Positions 36,817-46,067 of a stretch of 64,000 nt of DNA are shown piece after piece. The stretch is from UBA10649 sp963755335 (GTDB taxonomy: Bacteria; Actinomycetota; Actinomycetes; S36-B12), in assembly GCA_963755335.1 (NCBI GenBank), contig CAVWJW010000008.1, positions 806,001 through 870,000 on the forward strand, in the 5' to 3' direction. A model generated the notes under the pieces. That model saw only the letters and a list, made by a program, of their open reading frames with translations, did not search any database and was not told where the DNA came from. A program made the translations under genes and the position numbers. Each line of letters opens with the position of its first letter. Within the stretch, counting starts at the first letter, position 1.

Positions 36817-37215
36817 CCTGAAACCCCCGAACCCTCCCGACTTGACGCTAGGGCGTGCGTGAATGCGCTCACAAGCGGGAAGCGGCTACGAAAGGATCCG
36901 AAATGGGATATCCACTCGGGCGCCCGAATGCGCGTCGAGGCACGCAGCGGAAGACCCATTCGGGCCATTGACCGGTGCTGGCACGGCTCCTACGTTGGAA
37001 ATGCCCTGGCCGGCAGTGCGACCGCTACCAGCAACAGCGCTGTGACCAGGGCCTTAACCTGCCCGTGTCCCCGCTGCCACCACTGCGCTCACCTGGGCAC
37101 CGGCCGACGCACACAAGGTCGCGAAGACGTAACAAAGTCGTGAATGTTGGCCCAATCATCGGGACGCGGGTGAATCACGGGTCCCGAGATCGGCCGGCTG
37201 GGTTAGCGTGTCGGC
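36817..37215. other. Intergenic region upstream of subtilase and META lipoprotein genes
   Basis: About 400 bp between divergent genes with no convincing coding frame. It must hold the promoters of both. A perfect 12-bp palindrome TCGGGCGCCCGA lies at 36916-36927 and could be an operator. An inverted repeat CGGGAC/GTCCCG with a 15-base loop lies at about 37160-37186, close to the lipoprotein start. Neither is assigned a factor. Nothing resembling a tRNA or known riboswitch is seen. Confidence 0.4.
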
Positions 37216-38142
37216 ATGATCTCAACCAGCGCGAAACGCGTCCTCGTGCCCGCCGTCCTCTCCCTGGGAGCCCTCATGCTTGCTGGCTGCGGCGACGCCG
37301 CGGTTTCCCCGGCCGCCAAGGCTTCCTCGGCCGCCGCCGGGGCCTCCGCAGCAGCTTCGGCCGGCGTCTCGGCCGGCGCATCCGCCGGCGCGTCAGGATC
37401 CGCCGCGGCATCGGGGGCAGCCGCCACCGTCACGGACCTCGCAGGGACTTCGTGGAACCTGACCGCCTACGCCGACGACTCAGGTTCGCTGGTACCGGCC
37501 AGTACCGCGCCGGATCAGGGCACGCTGACATTCGCGGCCGACGGGACGTTCTCCGGCTCGACCGGATGCAATCGTGTCGCCGGCCAGTACACCGCCGATG
37601 GTGGGAACCTCACGCTCACGCCGGGTCCGGTCACCAAGAAGGCGTGCTCGCCGGAGCTCACGGCGCAGGAGACGGCGGTGCTCGCCGCCTTCCCGAAGGT
37701 CGCCACGTTCACGGCCAATGAGACCCTCGAACTCCTGTCGTCGGACGGGGTGGCCCTGCTCGACTACGAGCCCGGCACCACCGGCCTCGCCGGCACCTCC
37801 TGGACGGCCACGGGAGTGAACAACGGCAAGCAGGCGGTCGTGTCGCAGGCCGGCGTCGAGACCATCACGATCCAGTTCGGCGCCGATGGCAACGTCTCAG
37901 GAGTCAGTGCGTGCAACAACTACGCCGGCTCGTTCACCGAGACCCCGCCGGACGGTCTGACGTTCGGCCCGCTGGCCGGCACGCAGAAGGCCTGTGACGA
38001 CGCCACCAACCAGCTGGAGCAGGAGTACCTCGCCGCTCTGGCCAACGTCACCACCTACCAGATCGACGGAAGCCAGCTGACGCTCCGAGCGGCCGACGGG
38101 GCCACACAGGTCACGTATCAGCAGGCTGCTGCGGGCGGCTGA
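37216..38142 (+). CDS. Lipoprotein with two META (HslJ-like) domains
   Basis: A 308-residue lipoprotein. The lipobox is LMLAGC (cysteine about residue 25), followed by a low-complexity Ala/Ser/Gly linker to about residue 75. Two META domains follow in tandem, each opening LAGTSWNLTAY or LAGTSWTATGV and each with an SGxxxCNxxxGxxxxxGxxLxxGPxxxTxKAC-like core (STGCNRVAGQYTADGG; VSACNNYAGSFTE). META proteins such as HslJ are linked to envelope stress or novobiocin tolerance in E. coli; function here is unknown. A strong terminator follows the gene. Confidence 0.85.
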   Translation: MISTSAKRVLVPAVLSLGALMLAGCGDAAVSPAAKASSAAAGASAAASAGVSAGASAGASGSAAASGAAATVTDLAGTSWNLTAYADDSGSLVPASTAPDQGTLTFAADGTFSGSTGCNRVAGQYTADGGNLTLTPGPVTKKACSPELTAQETAVLAAFPKVATFTANETLELLSSDGVALLDYEPGTTGLAGTSWTATGVNNGKQAVVSQAGVETITIQFGADGNVSGVSACNNYAGSFTETPPDGLTFGPLAGTQKACDDATNQLEQEYLAALANVTTYQIDGSQLTLRAADGATQVTYQQAAAGG

Positions 38143-38160
38143 TCGCACCGGAATCGCACA

Positions 38161-38198
38161 ACGAAGGAGGGCCGTCATCGCGACCGGCCCTCCTTCGT
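38161..38198. terminator. Bidirectional hairpin terminator
   Basis: A perfect 14-bp stem, ACGAAGGAGGGCCG pairing with CGGCCCTCCTTCGT, with a 10-base loop. It sits between the stops of the convergent META lipoprotein and peroxiredoxin genes. There is no long U tract, as is usual for GC-rich actinobacteria. The position and stem strength make a shared terminator very likely. Confidence 0.8.
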
Positions 38199-38212
38199 CC
38201 TGTCTGCGTCGG

Positions 38213-38851
38213 CTAGAGCACCGGCTGCGGGGTCCAGCGCAGGTACGGCTTGATCTCGCGCACGTTGTCGGCGCCGAACCTGGCCTTCGCGTCGTCCGTC
38301 GAGAGGGTGGCGGAGACGATGACGTCATCGCCCGGCAGCCAGTCGGCGGGGGTGGCCACGGGGGCGAGATCCGTCAGCTGCAGGGCGTCGATGACGCGGA
38401 TGATCTCGTCGAAGTTCCGGCCGACCGACTTCGGGTAGGTGAGCGTGAGGCGCACCTTGTTGGCGGGATCGATGATGAACACGGAGCGCACGGTCGAGGT
38501 GTCGCCAGCGTTCGGATGGATCATGTCGTAGAGGTTCGAGACCGTGCGGTCAGGATCGGCGATGATCGGGAAGTTCAGTTCGGTCCCGCCGACCTCACCG
38601 ATGTCGCCAGCCCACGCCTGGTGGTCGGCGATGGGGTCCACCGACACGGCGATGGCCATGGTGTTCCGCTTGCCGAACTCGTCCTTGAGCCGTGCGGTGC
38701 GACCGAGCTCGGTCGTGCACACAGGAGTGAAGTCGGCAGGGTGGCTGAAGAGCACGGCCCAGCTGCCCGCCTTCCAGTCCTGGAAGGTGATGGTGCCGTC
38801 GGTGGTCTCGGCGGTGAAGTTCGGGGCCTCGTCGCCCAGTCGAATGGCCAT
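38213..38851 (-). CDS. 1-Cys peroxiredoxin (Prx6/AhpC-like)
   Basis: A 212-residue peroxiredoxin. The peroxidatic cysteine is in HPADFTPVCTTELGR (about residue 45), with the conserved Pro, Thr and later Arg (STVRSVFIIDP). The C-terminal dimerisation domain (VATPADWLPGDDVIV) is of the Prx6 type and no resolving cysteine is obvious. It reduces hydrogen peroxide, organic or lipid peroxides in the cytoplasm. The ATG at 38851 has a GGAGG site; a longer upstream extension in frame lacks one. Confidence 0.92.
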   Translation of the reverse strand: MAIRLGDEAPNFTAETTDGTITFQDWKAGSWAVLFSHPADFTPVCTTELGRTARLKDEFGKRNTMAIAVSVDPIADHQAWAGDIGEVGGTELNFPIIADPDRTVSNLYDMIHPNAGDTSTVRSVFIIDPANKVRLTLTYPKSVGRNFDEIIRVIDALQLTDLAPVATPADWLPGDDVIVSATLSTDDAKARFGADNVREIKPYLRWTPQPVL

Positions 38852-39015
38852 GCTGTGGTCCTCCGTGTGACAGGTGATGTGGTTCCGGGGGTTCCCGGCG
38901 GTCAGTCCAGTGGCGCCATCTTGCACCGTTGCCCTCCTGCCGGTTCTGCGAAGGGTGTGCAGATTGCCGAACGCGTCAGGAAGCCCGGCAGGCAGAGTGG
39001 CGCTAGGGTCGGGCC

Positions 39016-39573
39016 GTGGCGGGCTATCGGGCTTTGGCTGCGGCCGGTCGGAGCCTCCTTGAGGTCCTCGACGCAGGCTTCGCGGCAGTGCTCCCCGCCG
39101 CCCCGCGCCCCACGACGTTCCTCGCCAGCACCGATGACCTGCGCTCCGTCAGCGGAATGCCGGCTCCCTGCGTGAGCGTGCTGGTCTACCGCGTCGACCC
39201 CGATGACGAACTGCGTTCCCCTATCCCGCACAACCCCGGGCTCGGCTCCGAGGTGCACGCCTCCGCCTACGTCCTGCGGCTGATCGTCACCGCGCATGAC
39301 ACGGACGCGGCGGCGGAGCTCGAATGGCTCGGTCTGGTGGCGTCGATCCTCGCCGAGACGGCACTGATCGGGTGGCCACTGCTTCATCCGTCCGGTGCCT
39401 TCGAGCGTCGCGACACCCTTCAGGTCATTCCCGAGACGCTCTCCACGGCCGATTGGAGCCTGGTCTTCCGGGCGCTCGGCATACCGCAGCGCCCTGCCCT
39501 GGCCTACCTCGTTCGAGGCGTGCGCATCGACGGCGTGGTCACCCACCCCGAGCCGTCGATCGATCGCCCCTGA
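39016..39573 (+). CDS. Orphan Pvc16 N-terminal (DUF4255)-like protein
   Basis: A 185-residue protein resembling the Pvc16/Afp16 family, the tail-terminator cap of extracellular contractile injection systems. Family blocks are CVSVLVYRVDPDDELR (about residues 52-67), ASAYVLRLIVTAHD and the late LSTADWSLVFRALGIPQ with RPALAYLVRGV. The start is GTG. No sheath, tube, spike or baseplate gene is nearby: the neighbours are peroxiredoxin and aldolase. It is therefore an orphan remnant, a domesticated family member, or part of a system encoded elsewhere. Family assignment is by pattern only. Confidence 0.7.
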   Translation: MAGYRALAAAGRSLLEVLDAGFAAVLPAAPRPTTFLASTDDLRSVSGMPAPCVSVLVYRVDPDDELRSPIPHNPGLGSEVHASAYVLRLIVTAHDTDAAAELEWLGLVASILAETALIGWPLLHPSGAFERRDTLQVIPETLSTADWSLVFRALGIPQRPALAYLVRGVRIDGVVTHPEPSIDRP

Positions 39574-40461
39574 CTACGTGATCGAGGCGTTGAAGATGCT
39601 CTGGATCGTCGCGTCCAGGGTGGCGTCGAACTCCGCCTCGGTCTGGCGAGCGGACAGGCCCTCGGTCAACGCGCGGGAGAAGCTGGCGATGACGCCGTGG
39701 TTGCGGGTCAGCTTCGCGTCGGCCTCGGCCCGCGAGTAACCGCCCGACAGTGCCACCACGCGAAGCACGCGCGGGTGCGCGACGAGGTCGGCGTAGAAGT
39801 CGTCCACTTCGGGAAGGGTCAGCTTGAGCATGATGTGCTGGTCGTCGTCGAGCCCGTTGATCTCCGTCAGCAGCGCCGCCTTGAGAAGCTCCTCGGCCGC
39901 TGCCTTCTCGGGACTGTGGATGTCGACCTCCGGCTCGATGATCGGCACGAGATCGGCGGCGATGATCTGACGGCCGACGTCGAACTGCTGCGCCACGACC
40001 GCCGCCACGCCCGACGGGTGCGCCAGCTTGATGACGGACCGCATCTTCGTGCCGAACACGTCATGACCCTTGGCCCGATCCAGGAGGGCCGCGAGGTCGG
40101 GCATCGGCTTCATCACCTGAGCGCCATCGACCTCGTCGGCGAGCCCCTTGTCCACCTTGAGGAAGGGCACGACCATCTTGTCCTGCCAGAGGTACTCCGC
40201 GCTGCCCTTGCCCTCGACCTGGCGGTCCATCGTCATCTCGAAGAGGATGGCGCCCACGATGCGGTCGCCGTTGAAGGACGGGCTCGTGATGATCCGAGCG
40301 CGCATCTGGTGGATCAGGTCGAACATCTCGGCCTCACCGGAGTACTCCGACTCCTCGATGCCGTACAGGCGCAGCGCCTTAGGGGTGCTGCCGCCGCTCT
40401 GGTCGAGGGCGGCGATGAAGCCCTGACTGGCGCGCATCTTCTCGAACATCTCAGTGTTCAC
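39574..40461 (-). CDS. fda: Fructose-bisphosphate aldolase class I
   Basis: A 295-residue class I aldolase of the bacterial type. The N-terminal AALDQSGGSTPKALRLYGI, the middle PFLKVDKGLADE with a lysine, and the Schiff-base region following DQHIMLKLTLPEVDDFYADL and RVVALSGGYSRAEA are all present. It cleaves fructose 1,6-bisphosphate to dihydroxyacetone phosphate and glyceraldehyde 3-phosphate. The GTG at 40461 (VNTEMFEKMRAS) is preceded by AAAGGA; an upstream in-frame extension lacks a site. Its stop abuts the stop of the Pvc16-like gene on the other strand. Confidence 0.92.
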   Translation of the reverse strand: MNTEMFEKMRASQGFIAALDQSGGSTPKALRLYGIEESEYSGEAEMFDLIHQMRARIITSPSFNGDRIVGAILFEMTMDRQVEGKGSAEYLWQDKMVVPFLKVDKGLADEVDGAQVMKPMPDLAALLDRAKGHDVFGTKMRSVIKLAHPSGVAAVVAQQFDVGRQIIAADLVPIIEPEVDIHSPEKAAAEELLKAALLTEINGLDDDQHIMLKLTLPEVDDFYADLVAHPRVLRVVALSGGYSRAEADAKLTRNHGVIASFSRALTEGLSARQTEAEFDATLDATIQSIFNASIT

Positions 40462-40652
40462 AGCGGTCCTTTCCTCGTGAGCACTCCTAGGGTAGCGGCG
40501 CCCGAGGGCCGTCACCCGGGATGAGGGGAGCCCTCGACCACCCGGATTACGGGGTACTCCGATGTCGACCCGATCCGATCGCGGCAGGTACTCTCAGGAC
40601 CGTCGGGGGACAAATTGGGCACCAAGGGGAGCCCTGTCACGGAGGGTTCCAG

Positions 40653-41372
40653 ATGCGTGGTCGTCGCGCCGCCTCGACAGCGGCGGTGATCCTGGCGCTC
40701 ATCGCAGCCCAGGCGACGCCAGCGTCGGCGGATGGCGTCACGATGGCCTCTGCGGGCGGCACCACCGTGACTGTGACGATCCCGAACGTGATCTTCGAGG
40801 GTCCCAACTGCATGAACGCACCGGTGCGCGCGCAGTTCGACCAGGTCGACGAGTTCGCGACGGTTCACCTGACCGCGGCGATCGAGGGCTCCAACAACGC
40901 GCTGTCGGTGTCTCTCCTGGCGAACGCCTCGGGACCGCTCACTGACACCTTCCAGGTCTGCCCCGCTGTCGACGGACCGGGTTCGTACAACGTCACCGGG
41001 ACCTTGAACACCGCCGTCGAGGCGGCCGACTTCACGACCTCGAGTTTCACTGTCTCACGGGCGACGACGCAGTTCACCACCCTCGCGGCGTCGGTGCGCG
41101 GTGGACGGCTCACGGTTGCCGGCAAGGTCGTGGCTCGGACGAACCGAGGGAACGTCGGTGCCGACGGGACGATCCGGCTCTATGGGTTCTTGTCGAAGCT
41201 ACGGGGTGGCACCGGCAAGTGGACGGCCATCGGCACGGCGTTCCCCGACCAGTTCGGCGTCTTCAGAGTCTCAGGGGCCGCCAAGCGCCGGCTCAACGGC
41301 GCATACATCCGGGCCCTGTTCCTGCCCGATCCATGGTGCCTGGCGAGTCGCAGCGTCGTCCGCATCCCGTGA
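40653..41372 (+). CDS. Secreted beta-rich protein of unknown function
   Basis: A 239-residue protein with a Sec signal peptide (AAVILALIAAQATPASA, cleavage about residue 25). The mature part is beta-rich, with a CxMNAPVRAQ segment and a second cysteine (VCPAVDGPG) likely to form a disulfide. It ends with an Ig-like or Greek-key domain (GRLTVAGKVVARTNRGN). A GGAGGG site supports the ATG. The family is not recognised. Its last 102 bases overlap the 3' end of the diguanylate cyclase gene on the other strand, which is unusual and may point to a frame error in one of them. Confidence 0.7.
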   Translation: MRGRRAASTAAVILALIAAQATPASADGVTMASAGGTTVTVTIPNVIFEGPNCMNAPVRAQFDQVDEFATVHLTAAIEGSNNALSVSLLANASGPLTDTFQVCPAVDGPGSYNVTGTLNTAVEAADFTTSSFTVSRATTQFTTLAASVRGGRLTVAGKVVARTNRGNVGADGTIRLYGFLSKLRGGTGKWTAIGTAFPDQFGVFRVSGAAKRRLNGAYIRALFLPDPWCLASRSVVRIP

Positions 41373-42491
41373 CCTGAACGGTCGCTCGGGGTCCTGCCGC
41401 CGCACGACCGGCGTCGCGGGAGCGATGCCCTGGCTCGGATGGCTCCGCCCGTCGTACATCGCCTTGTCTGCGGCGTTGACGAGCGCGTCGATATCGGGGT
41501 GGATGCTGGACGCCGTCCCGACGGAGACCCGACCGTCCCACGATCCCTCCAGGCCTGTCAGGTCGAGGGCGAGCATGATGCGCGTGGCGTAGCTGCGCGG
41601 ATCCGGCTGCGGACCGATGCCCAGGATCAGGAACTCGTCACCACCCCATCGCACGACGATGTCGCTGCCTCGCGCATTCGACTCGACGGCGCGCGCGGTG
41701 CGCTGGATGACCAGGTCGCCTGCCTGGTGGCCGAAGGTGTCATTCACCTTCTTCAGTCCGACGACGTCGACGAAGGCCGCGAAGACGGGCTGGCTGACCC
41801 GCTCGGCGAGACCGACCAGCGTGCCCGATGCGACGTCGAGCCCGTGCCGGTTGAGCACGCCGGTCAGGGGATCACGCGTGGCCATCGCCTCGATCGTGAC
41901 GGTGGCGACCGCCAGTCGGGTCGCGGAGGCCCGGCGGCCGGCTAGCAGCATCGTGCTCATCCCGACGGCGACCAGGACGGTGATCACCCAGTCGACCAGG
42001 TGGAACGGGGTGAACGCCAGCACGGTGTAGGTGGTGATGGCGCTCATCAGGACCATGGCGATCAGGAACGGCAGCCACAGGAGGATCAACGGGCCACAGG
42101 CGGCCAGGCAGATGATCATGATCCCGAGGGTGTTGATGTCGGGCTCGAGCGCGTACTTGAAGTTGAGGGCCACGATGGTGACCACCACAGCAGACGCGAA
42201 CAGCGCTGGCGACATCCGCTGGGTGAGGAACTCGCTCTTGATGAACAGTCCCATCGACAGCAGGTAGATCGCCATCGCGATGCCGGTGAGATAGGTCGAC
42301 AGGCCGTGCCTCTGGCCGGAGATCGCGGTGGCGACGTCGTACGCCGTGGTCAGTACGACGAACGCAACGAGGATCCGCGGCGTCTCGCGCGTGGTCATCT
42401 CGCAGAGGATCTGGCGACGGCGTCGTTCGAGCGCATCGCCATCGAGCGGTCCAGCCGGCCCCCCCATGCTGTGACGGTAACGAGCAGCCAT
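41271..42491 (-). CDS. Membrane GGDEF diguanylate cyclase
   Basis: A 406-residue protein with six hydrophobic segments (about residues 38-200) and a C-terminal GGDEF domain. The domain has VGLKKVNDTFGHQAGD (about 245), the active-site loop VVRWGGDEFLIL (about 285) and, five residues before GGDEF, RGSD, a match to the RxxD inhibitory I-site. It should make cyclic di-GMP from two GTP and be product-inhibited. The C-terminal 60 residues after AADKAMYDGRS are low-complexity and overlap the neighbour by 102 bases. The alternative start MGGPAGPLDG lies eight codons in. Confidence 0.9.
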   Translation of the reverse strand: MAARYRHSMGGPAGPLDGDALERRRRQILCEMTTRETPRILVAFVVLTTAYDVATAISGQRHGLSTYLTGIAMAIYLLSMGLFIKSEFLTQRMSPALFASAVVVTIVALNFKYALEPDINTLGIMIICLAACGPLILLWLPFLIAMVLMSAITTYTVLAFTPFHLVDWVITVLVAVGMSTMLLAGRRASATRLAVATVTIEAMATRDPLTGVLNRHGLDVASGTLVGLAERVSQPVFAAFVDVVGLKKVNDTFGHQAGDLVIQRTARAVESNARGSDIVVRWGGDEFLILGIGPQPDPRSYATRIMLALDLTGLEGSWDGRVSVGTASSIHPDIDALVNAADKAMYDGRSHPSQGIAPATPVVRRQDPERPFRSRDADDAATRQAPWIGQEQGPDVCAVEPALGGP

Positions 42492-42640
42492 CGCCGCACG
42501 AAAATCGAGGCGAGACCTTTAGTGCGTTCTTTACTTTGGAGCGCTTCATCGCCGGGCCGTGGTTGAGCACACGAGTGACCGGGCAATCCTGGTCGGGCGG
42601 CACTCGTTACAGTCGCTCCGGACTACCACTTGGGGGGCTC

Positions 42641-43222
42641 ATGATCGCTCGCACCGCCGCCGCGCTCGTCGTTGGGCTTGCAATGGCCGGCTGCTCGCCT
42701 TCCGGTTCCGCCAGCGGTGATTCGGGCCCGTCATCGACTCCGACTGGCTGGCAGTCGCCGCAGGAGGTGCTCGATGCGGTGACAGGAGCGGGGTTCGACT
42801 GCTCCCTGCCGTCAGCCGACACCCAGGGCCAGATCCTCACCAAGGACCCCTTCACCGGGCAGGACCTCGGTGGGCACTCGTTGGTCCGGTGCGCCGACTT
42901 CCAGGTCATGCTCGCCAAGGGCGGCGTCGACGCCGGCTTCGCCGCGCTGGTGAAGTGCCAGGTCGTGCCTCAGGAGATCCGCCAGTCGGCGGAATGGACC
43001 GCGCCGGTGATCGAGGGGGGCAACTTCCTGATCCTGCCGGCGAACCTGTCGACGGGTTGGGCGAAGGAGAAGCCCGGCGACTTCATCACGAAGTTCGGGG
43101 GCTCCGAGTCCACCTTCGGGGACATCTACGACCGCGCCTGCGCCGGAGCCGTCACAGGCTCGTCCGCAGGAGCATCCTCGTTGCCGTCCACGGCAGCATC
43201 ACCGGCACCAGCCGCCCCCTAG
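42641..43222 (+). CDS. Lipoprotein of unknown function
   Basis: A 193-residue lipoprotein. The lipobox is GLAMAGC (cysteine about residue 18), followed by a Ser/Gly/Pro linker and a globular domain beginning SPQEVLDAVTGAGFDCSLP. Three more cysteines (CSLP, RCADF, KCQVV) and a late RACAG could form two disulfides. The domain pattern is frequent in actinobacterial lipoproteins but not assigned by me. A GGGGGG site precedes the ATG. It converges on the ABC ATPase gene with a four-base overlap. Confidence 0.7.
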   Translation: MIARTAAALVVGLAMAGCSPSGSASGDSGPSSTPTGWQSPQEVLDAVTGAGFDCSLPSADTQGQILTKDPFTGQDLGGHSLVRCADFQVMLAKGGVDAGFAALVKCQVVPQEIRQSAEWTAPVIEGGNFLILPANLSTGWAKEKPGDFITKFGGSESTFGDIYDRACAGAVTGSSAGASSLPSTAASPAPAAP

Positions 43223-44946
43223 GCAGACACCCGGTTGCGGGTAATGGAGGTCATCCGCTCCTCTAGCGTGGCGGGGACCACGGCAACGCGAGCCGTGACG
43301 TGGGCCGCCCTGAGCACTTCGAGGACGATCGCAGCGTCCGTGTCGGCAACGCGCACTTCCCTGCCGAATAGCGCCACGGGCAGGCCCCTTCCGGTGAGTG
43401 CCGTGAATGCCGCGCCCCACTGCTCGGTGTCCACGCGCACCGCAGTCGTCGACCCGACGATGTCCGCGACGGTGCCCTCCGCGACGACCTGCCCCAGGTC
43501 GAGGAGCACCAGGCGATCGCACTGCTCGGCCTCCTGCATGTAGTGGGTACTCACCAGCACCCCCGCGCCCGCGTCCGCCTGGGCATGAATGGTGTCCCAG
43601 AGCCTGGCCCGCGAGATCGGGTCGACCCCCGAGGTGGGCTCGTCGAGGACGAGCAGCTCGGGGTCATGCGAGAGGGCGCAGCTGAAGGCCAACTGCCGTT
43701 GACGGCCCAGGCCGATGTCGTCGACAAGGTCACCGGCCACCGATGCGAGCGTGTCGTCGAGGTGCGGCTCCTGCCCGTAGGCGCTCGACACGAAGGCGAC
43801 ATTCTCCGCCACACTGAGGTCGCCATAGAGGCCAAGCCCTTGTGGCACGTATCCGATCCGGCGGCGGGTGGACCGTGACGGCTCCTCGCCGAAGAGGGCG
43901 ACAATTCCGGACGTCGGCAGCAGCAGGCCCAGCTGCATACGGATCAGCGTCGTCTTGCCGGCTCCGTTGGCGCCGATGAGGCCGACGATCTCGCCGGACC
44001 GTACCGCCACCGTGACGTCGTCGACGGCCACGTCGGCTCCGAACCGGCGGGTCACGTGCGTGGTCGTCGCCAGCTCTGTCCCCGGCGGGGGGAACGCTGT
44101 GCTCGGGGTGCTGGGCACCGGGGGGAGCAGGCCCGGCGCGCGCGAGTTGAACGCTGCTGCGACGACGGCGTCCTCCATGTCCGGGGCGACGACGATGTCG
44201 TCGGGACGAGGCGCGCCAGGGTGCCACTGACGCCAGGATCGGCCTCGTCGCCACGCACGCGGAGGATCGCTCGGCTCGTCGAGGTCGATCACGGTTCCGG
44301 GCGCGGACCCGACGACCTCGGCGGGGGTCCCCTCCAGGAGCGGGATGCCCTCGTCCAGGACGAGCACCGCGTGCACGCGTTCTGCCTCGTCGAGGTAGGT
44401 CGTGCTCATCACGACAGCGGCTCCGCCGGCCGCGGCCTTGGCGATCAGGGACCACAGCTCGACACGACTGACGGGATCGACGCCTGTCGAAGGCTCATCG
44501 AGGACGAGCAGCTGCGGTGAGTGGATCATGGCCATGCAGAAGCCGAGCTTCTGGCGCATCCCGCCGGAGAGGTGGGCGGCCAGCCGCTTGCGCGCACTGA
44601 CCAGGCCGGCCGCCTCGAGTAGTTCGTCAGCGCGCAGGCGGTACTGGGTCGGGTCCAGGCGGTACGCCCCGGCGACCAGGTCGAGGTTCTCGTCGACGGT
44701 GAGCTGCGCCCATGTCCCGGACGCGGCGGGCTGATACCCGATGACGGTCGGGTCCGGCGCACTCACGTGTCCGGCGGCCGGTACGACGCGTCCGATGATG
44801 GTCCGCAGCAGGGTCGACTTCCCTGCTCCGTCCCCCCCGACGACGGCAACGATCTGACCCGGGCTGGTCTCGAGGGTCACGCCAACGAGGGCGGGACGCT
44901 CGTCGAAGACGACCGTCACGTCTTGGACCCCCCACGGTGCCGGCAC
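43219..44946 (-). CDS. Tandem-NBD ABC ATPase of an ABC-2 exporter (YbhF-like)
   Basis: A 575-residue protein with two nucleotide-binding domains. NBD1 has VVGGDGAGKSTLL, signature LSGGMRQKL and LLVLDEPSTGVDP. NBD2 has LIGANGAGKTTLIRM, a divergent signature around LGRQRQLAFSCAL, and LLVLDEPTSGVDP. The degenerate second signature is typical of YbhF/RbbA-type tandem ATPases. The GTG at 44946 starts one base after the permease TGA and has AGGAGG upstream; a longer reading would overlap the permease. With the permease it forms a multidrug or lipid exporter. Substrate is unknown. Confidence 0.87.
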   Translation of the reverse strand: MPAPWGVQDVTVVFDERPALVGVTLETSPGQIVAVVGGDGAGKSTLLRTIIGRVVPAAGHVSAPDPTVIGYQPAASGTWAQLTVDENLDLVAGAYRLDPTQYRLRADELLEAAGLVSARKRLAAHLSGGMRQKLGFCMAMIHSPQLLVLDEPSTGVDPVSRVELWSLIAKAAAGGAAVVMSTTYLDEAERVHAVLVLDEGIPLLEGTPAEVVGSAPGTVIDLDEPSDPPRAWRRGRSWRQWHPGAPRPDDIVVAPDMEDAVVAAAFNSRAPGLLPPVPSTPSTAFPPPGTELATTTHVTRRFGADVAVDDVTVAVRSGEIVGLIGANGAGKTTLIRMQLGLLLPTSGIVALFGEEPSRSTRRRIGYVPQGLGLYGDLSVAENVAFVSSAYGQEPHLDDTLASVAGDLVDDIGLGRQRQLAFSCALSHDPELLVLDEPTSGVDPISRARLWDTIHAQADAGAGVLVSTHYMQEAEQCDRLVLLDLGQVVAEGTVADIVGSTTAVRVDTEQWGAAFTALTGRGLPVALFGREVRVADTDAAIVLEVLRAAHVTARVAVVPATLEERMTSITRNRVSA

Positions 44947-44947
44947 C

Positions 44948-45997
44948 TCACGCCTCCTGCGGCGCAGCCGGGATCCGACCACTGCGCCGAGGGGCCAGGT
45001 CGCGCCGGAACCGGATCACCGCAAGGCTGAAGATCACCACGGCCATGACGGCCAGGATGGCCACGGGCAGCCACATCGCGGTGGCGTCGAACGGCGTGCC
45101 GCGCAGGAACACCCCGCGGCTGATCATGGTGAAGTAGGTCAGCGGCATGAGGTAGCCGATCCAGCGGATGGCCCACGGCATCGCGATCAGCGGGAAGATC
45201 ATGCCGGACAGCAGCACCTGTGGCAGCAGAGTGAGGATCGCGAGCTGGATCGCCTGGCCCGTCGTCTTCGAGAGCGTGGAGATCAGGACGCCCATCCCCA
45301 GGACGACGAAGAGGAAGAGTGCGGCGCCGATGATGAAGACCAGCAGACTGCCGTTGAAGGGAACGCCGAATAGCAGGATCCCCACGACGGTGATGATCAG
45401 CAGGTCGATGCTCGCGAGCAGGAAGTACGGCGCGATCTTGCCGATGATCACGTCGACCGGCCGGAAGGGCATCACCGCCAGCTGCTCGAGGGTGCCGTTC
45501 TCTCGCTCGCGAACCAACCCGATGCTCGTCACGATCGTGCCGATGAACGTGAGGATCAGGCCGATGAGGGAGGGCACCATGTACCAGGACGTCTTGAGCT
45601 CCGGGTTGAACAGGAGCTCGGTCTTGACGACGTTCCCGGCGCGGGCGAGCGCCGCGTTGGCGGTCTGAGCCGAGAACAGGTCGGCCGCATCGACCCAGGC
45701 CGTCGGCGGCGTGGTCGTCGTATCGATGACCACCTGTGCCTCGGCCCGTACGAGCATCTGCCGTGCCTGATCGGTTGTCGCGTCAGGTTGGACGGACGTG
45801 ACTACGAACAGAGGGGGGAGAATCGACTCCGCGACGCTGGCCTGAGGGCCGATCACGATCGTCTTCAGCGTTCCGACGTTGAAGTTCGCGGCGTAGCCGA
45901 AGATCACCAGGAACAGGATTGGCAGGACCACGATCATCGCCATCGTGCGCCGATCCCGGCTGAGCTCGCGGAACTCCTTGATGATCATGGACCTCAT
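44948..45997 (-). CDS. ABC-2 type permease (YbhS/YbhR-like)
   Basis: A 349-residue membrane protein. It starts MRSMIIKEFRELSRDRRTMA, with one N-terminal helix (VVLPILFLVIFGYAA), a large extracytoplasmic domain of about 130 residues, then five helices (SLIGLILTFIGTIVTSIGLV onward) with the ABC-2 motif RERENGTLEQLAVMPFRP. It pairs with the tandem ATPase just downstream. The open frame continues far upstream into the SIMPL gene, but the first good start is 45997. It is divergent from the SIMPL lipoprotein by 70 bp. Confidence 0.87.
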   Translation of the reverse strand: MRSMIIKEFRELSRDRRTMAMIVVLPILFLVIFGYAANFNVGTLKTIVIGPQASVAESILPPLFVVTSVQPDATTDQARQMLVRAEAQVVIDTTTTPPTAWVDAADLFSAQTANAALARAGNVVKTELLFNPELKTSWYMVPSLIGLILTFIGTIVTSIGLVRERENGTLEQLAVMPFRPVDVIIGKIAPYFLLASIDLLIITVVGILLFGVPFNGSLLVFIIGAALFLFVVLGMGVLISTLSKTTGQAIQLAILTLLPQVLLSGMIFPLIAMPWAIRWIGYLMPLTYFTMISRGVFLRGTPFDATAMWLPVAILAVMAVVIFSLAVIRFRRDLAPRRSGRIPAAPQEA

Positions 45998-46067
45998 GCG
46001 ATCGACCCTAGGCTTGCGGGAACGCACCCGTCCATACGGACGTCGAAGCGGCATGGAGGTTGGACAC

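Noticed and set aside
36916..36927. 12-bp palindrome as a specific operator
   Set aside because: Short palindromes are frequent in GC-rich DNA; no second copy or known factor supports it.
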